DNA from: Actinomycetota bacterium
Lineage (GTDB): Bacteria; Actinomycetota; Acidimicrobiia; Acidimicrobiales; CADCSY01
DNA length: 43,979 nucleotides
Direction: 5' to 3'
Assembly: GCA_019348495.1 (NCBI GenBank)
Contig: JAHWJI010000008.1
Location: forward strand, 1-43,979
Position 1 is the stretch's first letter; each line of letters begins with the position of its first letter. Below are positions 14,235-26,009 of this stretch, one piece after another. A program made the translations under genes and the position numbers. The notes under the pieces are model-generated. The model saw only the letters and a list, made by a program, of their open reading frames with translations. It had not been told where the DNA came from and made no database searches.

Positions 14235-15196
14235 GCCGGTTGCCGTCGCTGCCGTCGCTGCCCGGAGCGCGGTTCCGGGTGCCCCGGCCCGGGTTCCCCT
14301 GGTCGGCGCCCCTGGTCCCTCGGGGCTACGAACGTCCGCCGGCGGCTCCCCACACCGGTGCCGACTACGACACGGCCTGGGCCCGCCGCCCCCTGGCCCG
14401 CCACGTCCGGCTGCTCGTGCTGGAGGGGCCCATCCGCTTGGGCGTGCGGGCGCTGACGGCGCCCGAGCGCACCGGCCTCGATCGCCTCGACGGCCTGGAG
14501 GGCGCCGCCATCTTCGCCGCCAACCACCACAGTCACCTCGACACCCCCCTGCTGCTCACGTCCCTGCCCGAGCCCTGGCGCCACCGCGTGCTGGTGGCGG
14601 CCGCGGCCGACTACTTCTTCACCAACCGGCTCACGTCGGCTGCCTCGGCCCTCGCCATCGGGGCCATCCCCATCGAGCGCACCCGCATCGAGCGACGCTC
14701 AGCCGACCGTGCTGCGGGCCTCATCGACGACGGCTGGAGCCTGCTCATCTTCCCCGAGGGTGGCCGCAGCGCCGACGGCTGGGGCCGGGGCCACCGGGGT
14801 GGGGCCGCCTACCTGGCCCTGCGCACGGCGGTGCCGGTGGTGCCCATCCACGTGGAGGGCACCGGCGCCATCTTCGGCAAAGGCGACAAACGGCCCACGC
14901 CCGGCACCAGCCGGGTCACCTTCGGCGCCCCCCTGCACCCCCGGGACGGCGAGAGCGCCACCCGCTTCGCCGGGCGCATCGAGACCGCCGTCGCCGCGTT
15001 GGCCGACGAGGCCACCACCGACTGGTGGTCGGCCCGCCAGCGGGCGGCCAGGGGTACCTCCCCCTCGCTCAGCGGCCCCGAGGGCTCCTCCTGGCGGCGG
15101 ACCTGGGCCTTGGGCGAGCGCCGCCGGCCCCGCCGCTCGGGCTCCAGCCGATCCCGCTCCTCGGGCGCCCACTCCCCCGCCTGGCCCCGTATCTGA
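14231..15196 (+). CDS. PlsC-like 1-acylglycerol-3-phosphate acyltransferase family protein
   Basis: A 321-residue glycerolipid acyltransferase (PlsC domain). The catalytic HX4D motif is NHHSHLDTPLL, the phosphate-binding motif is FPEGGRSADG, and a downstream VPVVPIHVEGTGAIFGKG block matches the family. An N-terminal ~80-residue Pro-rich region and a basic Arg/Ser-rich C-terminal tail (after residue ~280) flank the core. It should acylate a lysophosphatidate-like or fatty-alcohol-derived acceptor at the membrane. GTG 14231 overlaps the LarA-like stop (GTGA). It is the last gene of the operon. Pairing of PlsC with HAD-IB domains is known in actinobacteria as single fusions; here the HAD is fused to the reductase instead. 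Confidence 0.88.
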   Translation: MSRLPSLPSLPGARFRVPRPGFPWSAPLVPRGYERPPAAPHTGADYDTAWARRPLARHVRLLVLEGPIRLGVRALTAPERTGLDRLDGLEGAAIFAANHHSHLDTPLLLTSLPEPWRHRVLVAAAADYFFTNRLTSAASALAIGAIPIERTRIERRSADRAAGLIDDGWSLLIFPEGGRSADGWGRGHRGGAAYLALRTAVPVVPIHVEGTGAIFGKGDKRPTPGTSRVTFGAPLHPRDGESATRFAGRIETAVAALADEATTDWWSARQRAARGTSPSLSGPEGSSWRRTWALGERRRPRRSGSSRSRSSGAHSPAWPRI

Positions 15197-15228
15197 CCCT
15201 CGCGTCGGCCACCCGCCCGGAGCCCCCA

Positions 15229-16260
15229 TCACCGTTCTGGCAGTGAAAGCGTTGCAGTCAACACCACGTTTCCACTGCCAGAACGTGGCAAGAGCATGGG
15301 CTCGAAGGATGAGTCAGCCGTTTTCCGACGTTCGGCATCGGCGATGGCAGACCGGACCTCGGTTACGACCTTCTCGGGATGCTCCCACACCTGCTCGTCG
15401 GTGAAGCGCAGCACCTCGAATCCGGCGGCCCGAAGAGCCGCATCCCTCCGGGCATCGCTCTCACGGTCGAGCTTGGAACTGTGGTGAAGCTCGCTGTCGA
15501 CCTCAGCAACGATGTGCCAGCGGCGAAAGAGATGGTCGACCCGCCCGATCCAGGACTCCGCGCCCAGGTCGACCTGACACGACGGCGTCTCGATCCCGGC
15601 CTGCGCCAACACGGCGAGGAACCGGGCCTCGAGACCGCTCTCAGGAGGGATGTACCCCGCGCCACGAGCCATGAGGAGTTGGCGCATGAGGCCACTTCCG
15701 GTCCTCCCGTGCTCGAGCAACTCGATGGTGACTCCCCGGATGGTCTCCAGCGTGACCAACCTACGGGTCAGCGCGTTGTCGAGCGCCCGCTCGGTGCGTC
15801 CCGGTTGGAGGCACCCGGCCAGATCGAAGACCGTGCGGGCGACGGTGGTGACCGGGATGCCTTCGGCCCCGGTGCAGTGGTGTGGAGGAAGGAGCCGAGG
15901 CCGGTGAAGGACCGCCTGAAGTCCTCCTTGCCGGCGCATCGCTCGGCTGCGGTGTCTGCTCATCTCCACGTCGGGTGACGCAAAGCCGGGGAGGCCCCAC
16001 AAGCGAGCTGCTGCCCTCCCGGAGATGACGGTTCCCTCGCCGTAGTGGAGCACGGCCACCATGCACCGCTGGCGGAACGTCCGCCTCGAGCCAGCCATCC
16101 GCAGCACCTGCGATGTCGCCTCCTCCCACTCCCCACTGCGCACTCGCCGGTCCACCGCCCATCGATCACCGCCGAGGTGGCGAACCTGCGACCGTGAGAC
16201 GACGCTGTGCTGTTGCTCGGCCAACCGGCGCGCGGCCTGATCGAGCCCGACGTTTCTCAT
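15229..16260 (-). CDS. AbiEi-type winged-helix / DUF559 (Vsr-like) endonuclease domain protein
   Basis: A 343-residue protein. The N-terminal ~90 residues (HSVVSRSQVRHLGGDRWAVDRRVRSGEW) resemble the AbiEi antitoxin winged helix. The C-terminal ~110 residues match DUF559/Vsr-like nucleases: GRVDHLFRRWHIVAEVDSELHH with D, ExD and H in order, then RDAALRAAGFEVLRFT. No AbiEii toxin partner is adjacent. Start ATG 16260; TTG 16290 is possible. The last ~18 codons coincide with an imperfect palindrome and a homologous palindrome lies upstream of the gene. In the corresponding reading frames the two copies both encode SGSG...SLPER, so one is a diverged copy of the other. Role unknown; defence, autoregulation or mobility are all possible. 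Confidence 0.75.
   Translation of the reverse strand: MRNVGLDQAARRLAEQQHSVVSRSQVRHLGGDRWAVDRRVRSGEWEEATSQVLRMAGSRRTFRQRCMVAVLHYGEGTVISGRAAARLWGLPGFASPDVEMSRHRSRAMRRQGGLQAVLHRPRLLPPHHCTGAEGIPVTTVARTVFDLAGCLQPGRTERALDNALTRRLVTLETIRGVTIELLEHGRTGSGLMRQLLMARGAGYIPPESGLEARFLAVLAQAGIETPSCQVDLGAESWIGRVDHLFRRWHIVAEVDSELHHSSKLDRESDARRDAALRAAGFEVLRFTDEQVWEHPEKVVTEVRSAIADAERRKTADSSFEPMLLPRSGSGNVVLTATLSLPER
15233..15285. repeat. palindrome A at the 3' end of the DUF559 gene
   Basis: Outer arms CGTTCTGGCAGTG (15233-15245) and CACTGCCAGAACG (15273-15285) are perfectly complementary over 13 bp, enclosing 27 bases. It starts two bases after the stop codon of the minus-strand DUF559 gene, so it forms the end of its coding sequence. 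It is related to palindrome B by an inverted duplication. Confidence 0.85.
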
Positions 16261-16325
16261 GCCATGAAAGGTAACCAGGGTATGCGACAACAGCCGCGAG
16301 CACCTGGGCTACACCCATCGTTCAC

Positions 16326-16379
16326 CGCTTCTGGCAGTGGGATCGTGGTCGTGGCCGCCACGTTTTCACTGCCAGAACG
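16326..16379. repeat. palindrome B upstream of the DUF559 gene and of gltB
   Basis: Arms TTCTGGCAGTG (16329-16339) and CACTGCCAGAA (16367-16377) pair, and a nested stem CGTGG-CCG-CCACG sits inside. It lies 66 bases upstream of the DUF559 ATG and 78 bases upstream of the gltB ATG, in the region that should contain both promoters. Aligned with the minus strand of palindrome A it is the same length and matches at most positions. Confidence 0.85.
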
Positions 16380-16456
16380 ATGTGGTGGAGCGGTCTGGCG
16401 GCGTGAGGCAAGACGGCGACGGCCTGGGTTGGGGGCTGCGGTAGCGTTGGGCGGGT

Positions 16457-20956
<4,500 letters not shown>

Positions 20957-21001
20957 CCCCTCATGGGGCAGAGGAAGCGCATCTGCGCCACACCGCGAAG
21001 A

Positions 21002-21032
21002 AAGCCAGCCCGGGGGGGGACGGGGCTGGCTT
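21002..21032 (+). terminator. hairpin terminator after gltB
   Basis: AAGCCAGCCC (21002-21011) and GGGCTGGCTT (21023-21032) form a perfect 10-bp stem around a G-rich loop, 46 bases past the gltB stop and 82 bases before the LysR start. A TTCCTC run follows the stem. This separates gltB from the LysR gene. Confidence 0.75.
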
Positions 21033-21114
21033 CCTCGTGGTGCTGACTCCAGGCTACGCCCGGCCCGGCCATCTTCCCACTAGTTGTTGGTGATATGTGC
21101 CATCCTTTCTGGCG

Positions 21115-22038
21115 ATGGACCTGCGCCAGCTCGCCGCCCTCGTGGCCATCGACGAGGAGGGCAGCTTCTCGGCCGCCGCCGGCCGCCTCCACACCGTGCA
21201 GTCGAACGTCTCCACCCACATCGCCCGCCTGGAGCGGGAGCTGGGCACCCCCCTCGTCGACCGCTCGATGGGCAAGCTCACCCAGGAGGGGCAGGCCGTG
21301 GTGGCCCGGGCCCGCCGGGTCCAGTCCGAGCTCGATGCGCTCGTCGCCGACGTCGCCTCAATGCGCGACGAGGTGGCCGGCCAGGTCCGCCTGGGCGTCA
21401 TCGGCACCACCGGCCGGTGGCTGTTGCCGCCGCTGCTCGCCGCCATGGCCGAGCGCCATCCCAAGGTGCGAGTCGCCGTCCTGGAGGGCAACACCACGTC
21501 GCTGCTCCCCCAGCTGCTGGCCGGGGCCTTGGACCTGGCCGTGGTCAACCTACCCATCGACGACCACGACGTCGTCATGGAGGCGCTGTTCGAAGAGGAC
21601 CTCGTCCTGGTCGCACCCCACGGCCACCCGCTGGCCGAGCGTGACCGTGTCGGCCTCGACGAGCTGGCCCACCACGAGCTCCTCCTGCCTCCGCCCGGCA
21701 CCTCCATCCGCGTCGAGCTCGACCGGGCGGCCGAGGCGGCCGGGGTGGTGCTGCAGGCCAAGGCCGAGCTCGACGGCCTGCGGCTCATCGCCTCGTTGGC
21801 CTTCGAGGGCTTCGGCGCCGCCGTGCTGCCGGCCACGGCCGTACCCCGCTGGCTCGACGGCGCCTGGCGCCTGGTGCGCATCCACGGGTTGGGTCGGCGC
21901 AGGGTGAGCATCGCCCGGCGCCGGGCCGGGCTCCCCTCGGCGCCGGCCCGGGCCCTGCACCAGGTCGTGGTCGACGTCGTGGCCGAGCGGGCGAGCAGCC
22001 AGCCCAGCGTGGATCTCGACGTGGCGTCTTGCCGATGA
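21115..22038 (+). CDS. LysR family transcriptional regulator
   Basis: A 307-residue LysR-type regulator. The N-terminal helix-turn-helix is typical: MDLRQLAALVAIDEEGSFSAAAGRLHTVQSNVSTHIARLERELGTPLVDR. The effector domain follows (VRLGVIGTTGRWLLPPLLAAMAERHP, DLAVVNLP). ATG 21115 starts the conserved MDLRQL; a second ATG 18 bases upstream is less likely. Its TGA overlaps the ATG of the carboxylase-like gene (ATGA), so unlike most LysR genes it is co-translated with a downstream gene on the same strand rather than diverging from its target. Targets may be this operon or gltB. Confidence 0.92.
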   Translation: MDLRQLAALVAIDEEGSFSAAAGRLHTVQSNVSTHIARLERELGTPLVDRSMGKLTQEGQAVVARARRVQSELDALVADVASMRDEVAGQVRLGVIGTTGRWLLPPLLAAMAERHPKVRVAVLEGNTTSLLPQLLAGALDLAVVNLPIDDHDVVMEALFEEDLVLVAPHGHPLAERDRVGLDELAHHELLLPPPGTSIRVELDRAAEAAGVVLQAKAELDGLRLIASLAFEGFGAAVLPATAVPRWLDGAWRLVRIHGLGRRRVSIARRRAGLPSAPARALHQVVVDVVAERASSQPSVDLDVASCR

Positions 22039-23381
22039 CCTGGCCCGTCGGCCTCTCCTCGGGGGTCCCCGGCAGCGTCTCTGCCTCGATCGACGAGCTC
22101 GGCGGTCGATCGGTGGTCCTGGTCAGGATCGATCCCGGTCAGCGCCGGGGCGCCCTCGATGCCGAGGCCGGCGCCAACCTGGCCGCCGCGGCCGAGGCCG
22201 CCCTCGACGTCCGACTCCCCCTGGTCGGGGTCATGGCATCGAGCGGCGCCGACGTCAACGACGGGATCCCCGCCCTGCACGGGTGGGGTCGTGCCGCCCG
22301 GGCCTTCGCCCGCTGCAGTGGCGTGGTCCCCATCCTCGTGGCCGTCACCGGGCCGACCCTGAGCGGCCCGGCCCTGCTCCTCAGCATGGCCGACGTGGTC
22401 GTCATGACGGCCACCGCCTCGGCCTACGTGGTGGGCCCCGCCGCTGTCTCCTCCTTCACCGGCGAGGACGTGACGCCCGAAGCCCTGGGCGGCGTCGGGG
22501 TGCACGCCCACCAGACGGGCGTGGCCGCGGCCGTGACCGACGACGAGGCCTCCGCCATGGAGATGCTGGCCGCCGTGCTGGCCCACCTCCCCGACCACTG
22601 CGACGCCGAGGCCCCCCACTGGCCCACCGCCGACCCCGTCGAGCGACCCACGCCGGAGGCCGGCGCCCTCCTCCCGCCTACCAGCACCGGCAGCTACGAC
22701 GTGCTCGAGGTCGTCCGATCCGTGGTGGACGAGGGGGAGGTGCTCGAGCTGTGGGCGGCGTGGGCGCCCAACCTGGTCACGGCCCTGGCCACGGTCGGCG
22801 GTCGGCCGGTGGGGACCGTGGCCAACCAGCCGCTGGCCCTGGCGGGAAGCATCGACATCGCCGCCAGCCAGAAGGGGGCCCGCTTCGTCGGCCTCTGCGA
22901 CGCCTTCAACCTGCCGTTGGTCACGCTGGTCGACACATCGGGCTTCTTCCCGGGCAAGGACCGAGAATGGCGGGGCATGATCCGCCACGGCGCCCAGCTC
23001 GTGGGCGCCTACGCCCGGGCCAGCGTCCCCCGGGTGTGCGTGGTGTTGCGCAAGGCCTACGGCGGGGCCTACATCGTGATGGACTCCAAGACCATGGGCA
23101 ACGACATCTGCCTGGCCTGGCCCAGCGCCGAGATGGCGGTCATGGGCGCCCGCCAGGCGGCCGAGATCCTCCACCGGGGTGACGACGTCGAGGCCCGCGC
23201 CGTCCGGGAGGCCGAGTACGCGGCCACCCTGCTCAACCCCTGGACTGCTGCCGAGCGGGGCTACGTCGACGCCGTCATCGACCCGGCCGACACCCGCCGG
23301 GCCGTGGGAGCGGCCCTGGAGGTGCTGCGGTCCAAGCGGGAGCGGCTCCCCAACCGCAGCCATGACAACCTGCCGCTGTAG
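22035..23381 (+). CDS. acyl-CoA carboxylase beta-subunit (carboxyltransferase) family protein
   Basis: A 448-residue protein of the AccD/PccB carboxyltransferase fold (two crotonase-like halves). The C-terminal half is intact: LPLVTLVDTSGFFPGKDREW, RKAYGGAYIVMDSK (oxyanion Gly-Gly near residue 342) and AWPSAEMAVMGARQAAEI. The N-terminal half keeps TGEDVTPEALGG, but the family's GGAR segment reads SGAD and its AGGAVY oxyanion segment reads LSGPALLL; it also lacks about 50 N-terminal residues relative to ~520-residue relatives. It might be a degenerate or specialised subunit. No biotin carboxylase or BCCP gene lies in the window. ATG 22035 overlaps the LysR stop. Confidence 0.8.
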   Translation: MTWPVGLSSGVPGSVSASIDELGGRSVVLVRIDPGQRRGALDAEAGANLAAAAEAALDVRLPLVGVMASSGADVNDGIPALHGWGRAARAFARCSGVVPILVAVTGPTLSGPALLLSMADVVVMTATASAYVVGPAAVSSFTGEDVTPEALGGVGVHAHQTGVAAAVTDDEASAMEMLAAVLAHLPDHCDAEAPHWPTADPVERPTPEAGALLPPTSTGSYDVLEVVRSVVDEGEVLELWAAWAPNLVTALATVGGRPVGTVANQPLALAGSIDIAASQKGARFVGLCDAFNLPLVTLVDTSGFFPGKDREWRGMIRHGAQLVGAYARASVPRVCVVLRKAYGGAYIVMDSKTMGNDICLAWPSAEMAVMGARQAAEILHRGDDVEARAVREAEYAATLLNPWTAAERGYVDAVIDPADTRRAVGAALEVLRSKRERLPNRSHDNLPL

Positions 23382-23412
23382 GCACCCCCTCCGCCGACCT
23401 ACGGTGGAGCCC

Positions 23413-24747
23413 ATGGGCGATTCCATCACGCTGACCGACGACCGCACCGGGGCCACCGTGACGGTGCCGCTCGAGGCGGACAACACCATCCCCTCTTCGG
23501 CGCTGCGGGCGCTCGACCCGGGCCTGCGGGTCTACGACCCCGCCTTCGTCTCCACCGCGTCGTGCGCCAGCCAGATCACCTACGTGGACGGCCAACGGGG
23601 CGTCCTGCGCTACCGGGGCTACCCCATCGAGCAGCTGGCCGAGCAGTCGACCTACCTGGAGGTCGCCTACCTGCTCATCCACGGCGAGCTGCCGACCGCC
23701 GACCAGCTCGATGCCTGGCGCCAGGACGTCACCATCCACACCTACGTTCACGAGAACGTCAAGCACTTCATGCAGCAGTTCCACCACGATGCCCACCCCA
23801 TGGGCATCCTCGTGTCGACCGTGGCCGCGCTGTCGACCTTCTATCCCGATGCCAAGCTCATCTTCGACGCCGAGGTGCGTCACAAGCAGATCGTCCGCCT
23901 CATCGCCAAGATGCCGACACTGGCCGCCTTCGCCCACCGCTTCAGCGTGGGCATGCCCTTCGTGTATCCCGACAACGACCTGGACTACGCCACCAACTTC
24001 TTGTCCATGATGTGGCGGGTGGGCAGCCCCTGCTACGAAGGTGACCCGGTGTTGGCTCGGGCCCTCGACGTGTTGTTCATCCTCCACGCCGACCACGAGC
24101 AGAACTGCTCCACCACGGCCATGCGCAGCGTCGGCTCCTCCCACGCCGATCCGTACTCCGCCACCGCGGCCGCCGCCGCCGCCCTCTACGGGCCCCTCCA
24201 CGGCGGGGCCAACGAGGCGGTGATCCGCATGCTCGACCACATCGGCACCGTCGAGGCCGTGCCCGCCTTCCTCGAAGGGGTCAAGCGGGGCGAGGGACGC
24301 CTGATGGGCTTCGGCCACCGGGTCTACAAGCACTACGATCCCCGCGCCCGCATCGTCAAGCAGACCGCCGACGAGGTCTTCGCCGCGGTGGGCACCAACC
24401 CTCTCCTCGAGGTGGCCCTGGCCCTGGAGGAAGCGGCGCTGTCCGACGACTACTTCGTGGAGCGCCAGCTCTACCCCAACGTCGACTTCTACTCCGGGCT
24501 CATCTACCAGGCCATGGGCTTCCCCCTGGAGATGTTCACCGTGCTCTTCGCCATCCCCCGTACCGCCGGCTGGATGGCGCACTGGGTGGAGCTGCTGGGC
24601 GACCCCGACCAGCGCATCGCCCGACCCCGTCAGCGCTACGTCGGCTCGAGCGAGCGAACCTACGCGCCGGCGGGCCAGCGAGCGAAAGGAGGTGACGGTG
24701 GCGATACGCTTCCCCCGCCGGCCACCGCCCGCCCGAGGAGGGACTGA
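23413..24747 (+). CDS. gltA: citrate synthase
   Basis: A 444-residue hexameric-type (II) citrate synthase condensing oxaloacetate and acetyl-CoA. Visible landmarks: YRGYPIEQLAEQSTYLEVAYLLIHGELP, HADHEQNCSTTAMR, GPLHGGANEAV and GFGHRVYKHYDPRA with the catalytic histidines, NVDFYSGLIYQAMG with the catalytic Asp, and RPRQRYVG near the usual C-terminus. About 20 further residues (Gly/Pro/Arg-rich) extend past the normal end, and this stretch contains a perfect Shine-Dalgarno sequence. ATG 23413 follows GGTGGAG at proper spacing. The stop TGA overlaps the ATG of a microprotein (TGATG). Confidence 0.95.
   Translation: MGDSITLTDDRTGATVTVPLEADNTIPSSALRALDPGLRVYDPAFVSTASCASQITYVDGQRGVLRYRGYPIEQLAEQSTYLEVAYLLIHGELPTADQLDAWRQDVTIHTYVHENVKHFMQQFHHDAHPMGILVSTVAALSTFYPDAKLIFDAEVRHKQIVRLIAKMPTLAAFAHRFSVGMPFVYPDNDLDYATNFLSMMWRVGSPCYEGDPVLARALDVLFILHADHEQNCSTTAMRSVGSSHADPYSATAAAAAALYGPLHGGANEAVIRMLDHIGTVEAVPAFLEGVKRGEGRLMGFGHRVYKHYDPRARIVKQTADEVFAAVGTNPLLEVALALEEAALSDDYFVERQLYPNVDFYSGLIYQAMGFPLEMFTVLFAIPRTAGWMAHWVELLGDPDQRIARPRQRYVGSSERTYAPAGQRAKGGDGGDTLPPPATARPRRD
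24685..24695 (+). promoter_or_regulatory. perfect Shine-Dalgarno sequence inside the gltA end
   Basis: AAAGGAGGTGA matches the 16S anti-SD over its full core, five bases before GTG 24698. That GTG opens a frame that runs into the PRC-barrel gene, but its first ~69 codons give an Arg/Pro-rich sequence and overlap the better-supported microprotein. It may recruit ribosomes for the downstream genes rather than mark a true start. Confidence 0.45.
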
Positions 24748-24908
24748 TGGAGATCGTCGTCGCTGTCGTCGCCGTGGTCGTGTTGCTCCTGGTCCTCGCC
24801 GTGGTCGTGCAACGCAAGCGGCGTTCGGGCGGAGTGATCGCGGCCGAGAGCCGCGCGTCGAGCCGATCCCGGATCGGGCGCGGCCGACCGGGGGGCAGGT
24901 CGACGTGA
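24747..24908 (+). CDS. 53-residue single-pass membrane microprotein
   Basis: An open frame of 53 codons coding MEIVVAVVAVVVLLLVLAVV as a single transmembrane helix, followed by QRKRR and a Ser/Arg/Gly-rich basic tail, which predicts N-out, C-in topology. GGAGG (24737-24741) lies five bases before the ATG. The ATG overlaps the citrate synthase TGA, and its own TGA overlaps the GTG of the PRC-barrel gene (GTGA). The strong ribosome site, double coupling and clean hydrophobic helix make it a real gene. It might anchor or assist the PRC-barrel proteins; that is inference. Confidence 0.75.
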   Translation: MEIVVAVVAVVVLLLVLAVVVQRKRRSGGVIAAESRASSRSRIGRGRPGGRST

Positions 24909-25498
24909 GCGTGCACCCCTCGCTGTTGTTGCGAGCCACCGAGCTCATCGGCCACCCAGTCGTCACCCTCGACGGCGGTGAGGCCGTCGCCGAGGTCAAA
25001 GACGTCGTCTACGGCACGACCGAGGCTGCGCTCCTGGGCTTCACCCTGCGCCACCGGGGCTTCCTCGGTGGCCCCATGAAGGAGGTGCTGGCCTGGGACA
25101 GGGTGTCGGCCCTGGGCCGCCATGCGATCATGATCGCCACCGCCGGCGACCTGGGTGAAGGCGACGACGAGCTGGTCGAGGAGGTCAAGGACTCCCGGGG
25201 CCGCAACGTGCTCGGCAGCGAGGTCATCACCGATGCCGGCCAGCGCCTCGGGGAGGTGACCGACGTCGTCGTCCTCGTGGCCGACGAGCCCGAGGTGGTG
25301 GGCTACGAGATCGGCGGCAGCGAGGTCCTCACCCCCCGTTCGGGGGGCCACGTCTTCATCCCCCTGCCCGACACCCTGGCCGTGTCGGGCGAGGCCCTCA
25401 TGGTCCCGGCCGCAGTGCAGGACTTCGTCAGCGACGACCTGGCTGGCTTCGGGGCCTCGGTCGAGCGCTTCCGCGACCACCTGCGGACCAGCTCGTGA
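24905..25498 (+). CDS. PRC-barrel domain protein
   Basis: A 197-residue soluble protein with two PRC-barrel-like repeats: residues ~8-80 (ATELIGHPVVTLDGGEAVAEVKDVVYG...LGFTLRHRGFLGG) and ~95-165 (GSEVITDAGQRLGEVTDVVVLV...VVGYEIGG). PRC barrels bind partner proteins or RNA, as in RimM and photosynthetic reaction centre H subunits; here no partner domain is fused. GTG 24905 is chosen because it overlaps the microprotein stop. A second PRC-type gene follows after 10 bases. Confidence 0.75.
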   Translation: MSVHPSLLLRATELIGHPVVTLDGGEAVAEVKDVVYGTTEAALLGFTLRHRGFLGGPMKEVLAWDRVSALGRHAIMIATAGDLGEGDDELVEEVKDSRGRNVLGSEVITDAGQRLGEVTDVVVLVADEPEVVGYEIGGSEVLTPRSGGHVFIPLPDTLAVSGEALMVPAAVQDFVSDDLAGFGASVERFRDHLRTSS

Positions 25499-25508
25499 GG
25501 GATCGGCC

Positions 25509-25961
25509 GTGAGGCGACTGCTGAAGGAGCTGACCGGCGCCCGGGTCATGAGCAAGGCCAGTGCCCAGAAGATGGGCAAGGTGGAAGGGGTGCTCACCGA
25601 CGTGCCGCCCCGCCGGGTGGTCGCCCTCCAGGTAGGGCGCGACCAGCTGGTCGACTGGGGTGACGTCAGCGGCGTGGGGGCCGACACCGTGGTCGTCGAG
25701 AGCGAGGACAGCGTGCGCCACGCGGCCGACGCCCGCGAGGAGCGGGCCATGGCCGGCGACTTCGACTTGAGGGGAAAGCGGGTGCTCTCCGACCACGGCA
25801 ACGAGCTCGGCACCGTCACCGAGGTGGAGCTCGACGAGGTCAGCGGTGCCATCGAGGCGGTCGAGACCACCGAGGGACGGGTGGCGGCCGATCGCCTGCG
25901 GTCCGTGGGGACGTACTGCGTGGTGGTGCGCCACGACCCCGCATCGGCGCTGGCGGGGTAG
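25509..25961 (+). CDS. second PRC-barrel-like protein
   Basis: A 150-residue protein starting at GTG 25509, 10 bases after its neighbour. It again shows two short beta-barrel repeats: GARVMSKASAQKMGKVEGVLTDVPPRRVVALQVGR and GKRVLSDHGNELGTVTEVELDEVSGAIEAVET. The pattern of a repeated (K/R)V-x-(S/D)-x-G-x-x-(L/M)G-x-V-x-x-V is that of PRC barrels. No catalytic residues are evident. It probably works with the preceding protein, possibly as a heteromer. Confidence 0.7.
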   Translation: MRRLLKELTGARVMSKASAQKMGKVEGVLTDVPPRRVVALQVGRDQLVDWGDVSGVGADTVVVESEDSVRHAADAREERAMAGDFDLRGKRVLSDHGNELGTVTEVELDEVSGAIEAVETTEGRVAADRLRSVGTYCVVVRHDPASALAG

Positions 25962-26009
25962 TCCGAGAAGCGACGTCGCGGGAACGCCCCCTGTGGGTAG
26001 GGCGGGGCC

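Larger units (their letters stand above)
15233..16379. mobile_element. possible ~1.15-kb palindrome-bounded unit carrying the DUF559 gene
   Basis: The outermost 20 bases at the left (from 15233) and the right (to 16379) are inverted copies with one mismatch, CGTTCTGGCAGTGAAA being shared exactly. Between them is one gene with a DNA-binding and a nuclease-like domain. This is the geometry of a small transposable unit. Against it: I see no target-site duplication (flanks CATCAC and ATGTGG), the protein is not a known transposase, and each end is itself palindromic. Classed as mobile only tentatively. Confidence 0.35.

Noticed and set aside
15229-16260. Calling the DUF559/AbiEi protein half of a toxin-antitoxin pair
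   Set aside because: No AbiEii nucleotidyltransferase partner lies on either side; only the N-terminal domain resembles the antitoxin.
21054-23489. 811-codon antisense frame over LysR and carboxylase genes
   Set aside because: It spans two clear genes and their junction and has low-complexity Ser/Arg/Gly sequence only.
24698-24904. Extended N-terminus for the first PRC-barrel protein from GTG 24698, despite the perfect Shine-Dalgarno
   Set aside because: The extra ~69 residues are Arg/Pro-rich and out of frame with a well-formed transmembrane microprotein that has its own ribosome site.
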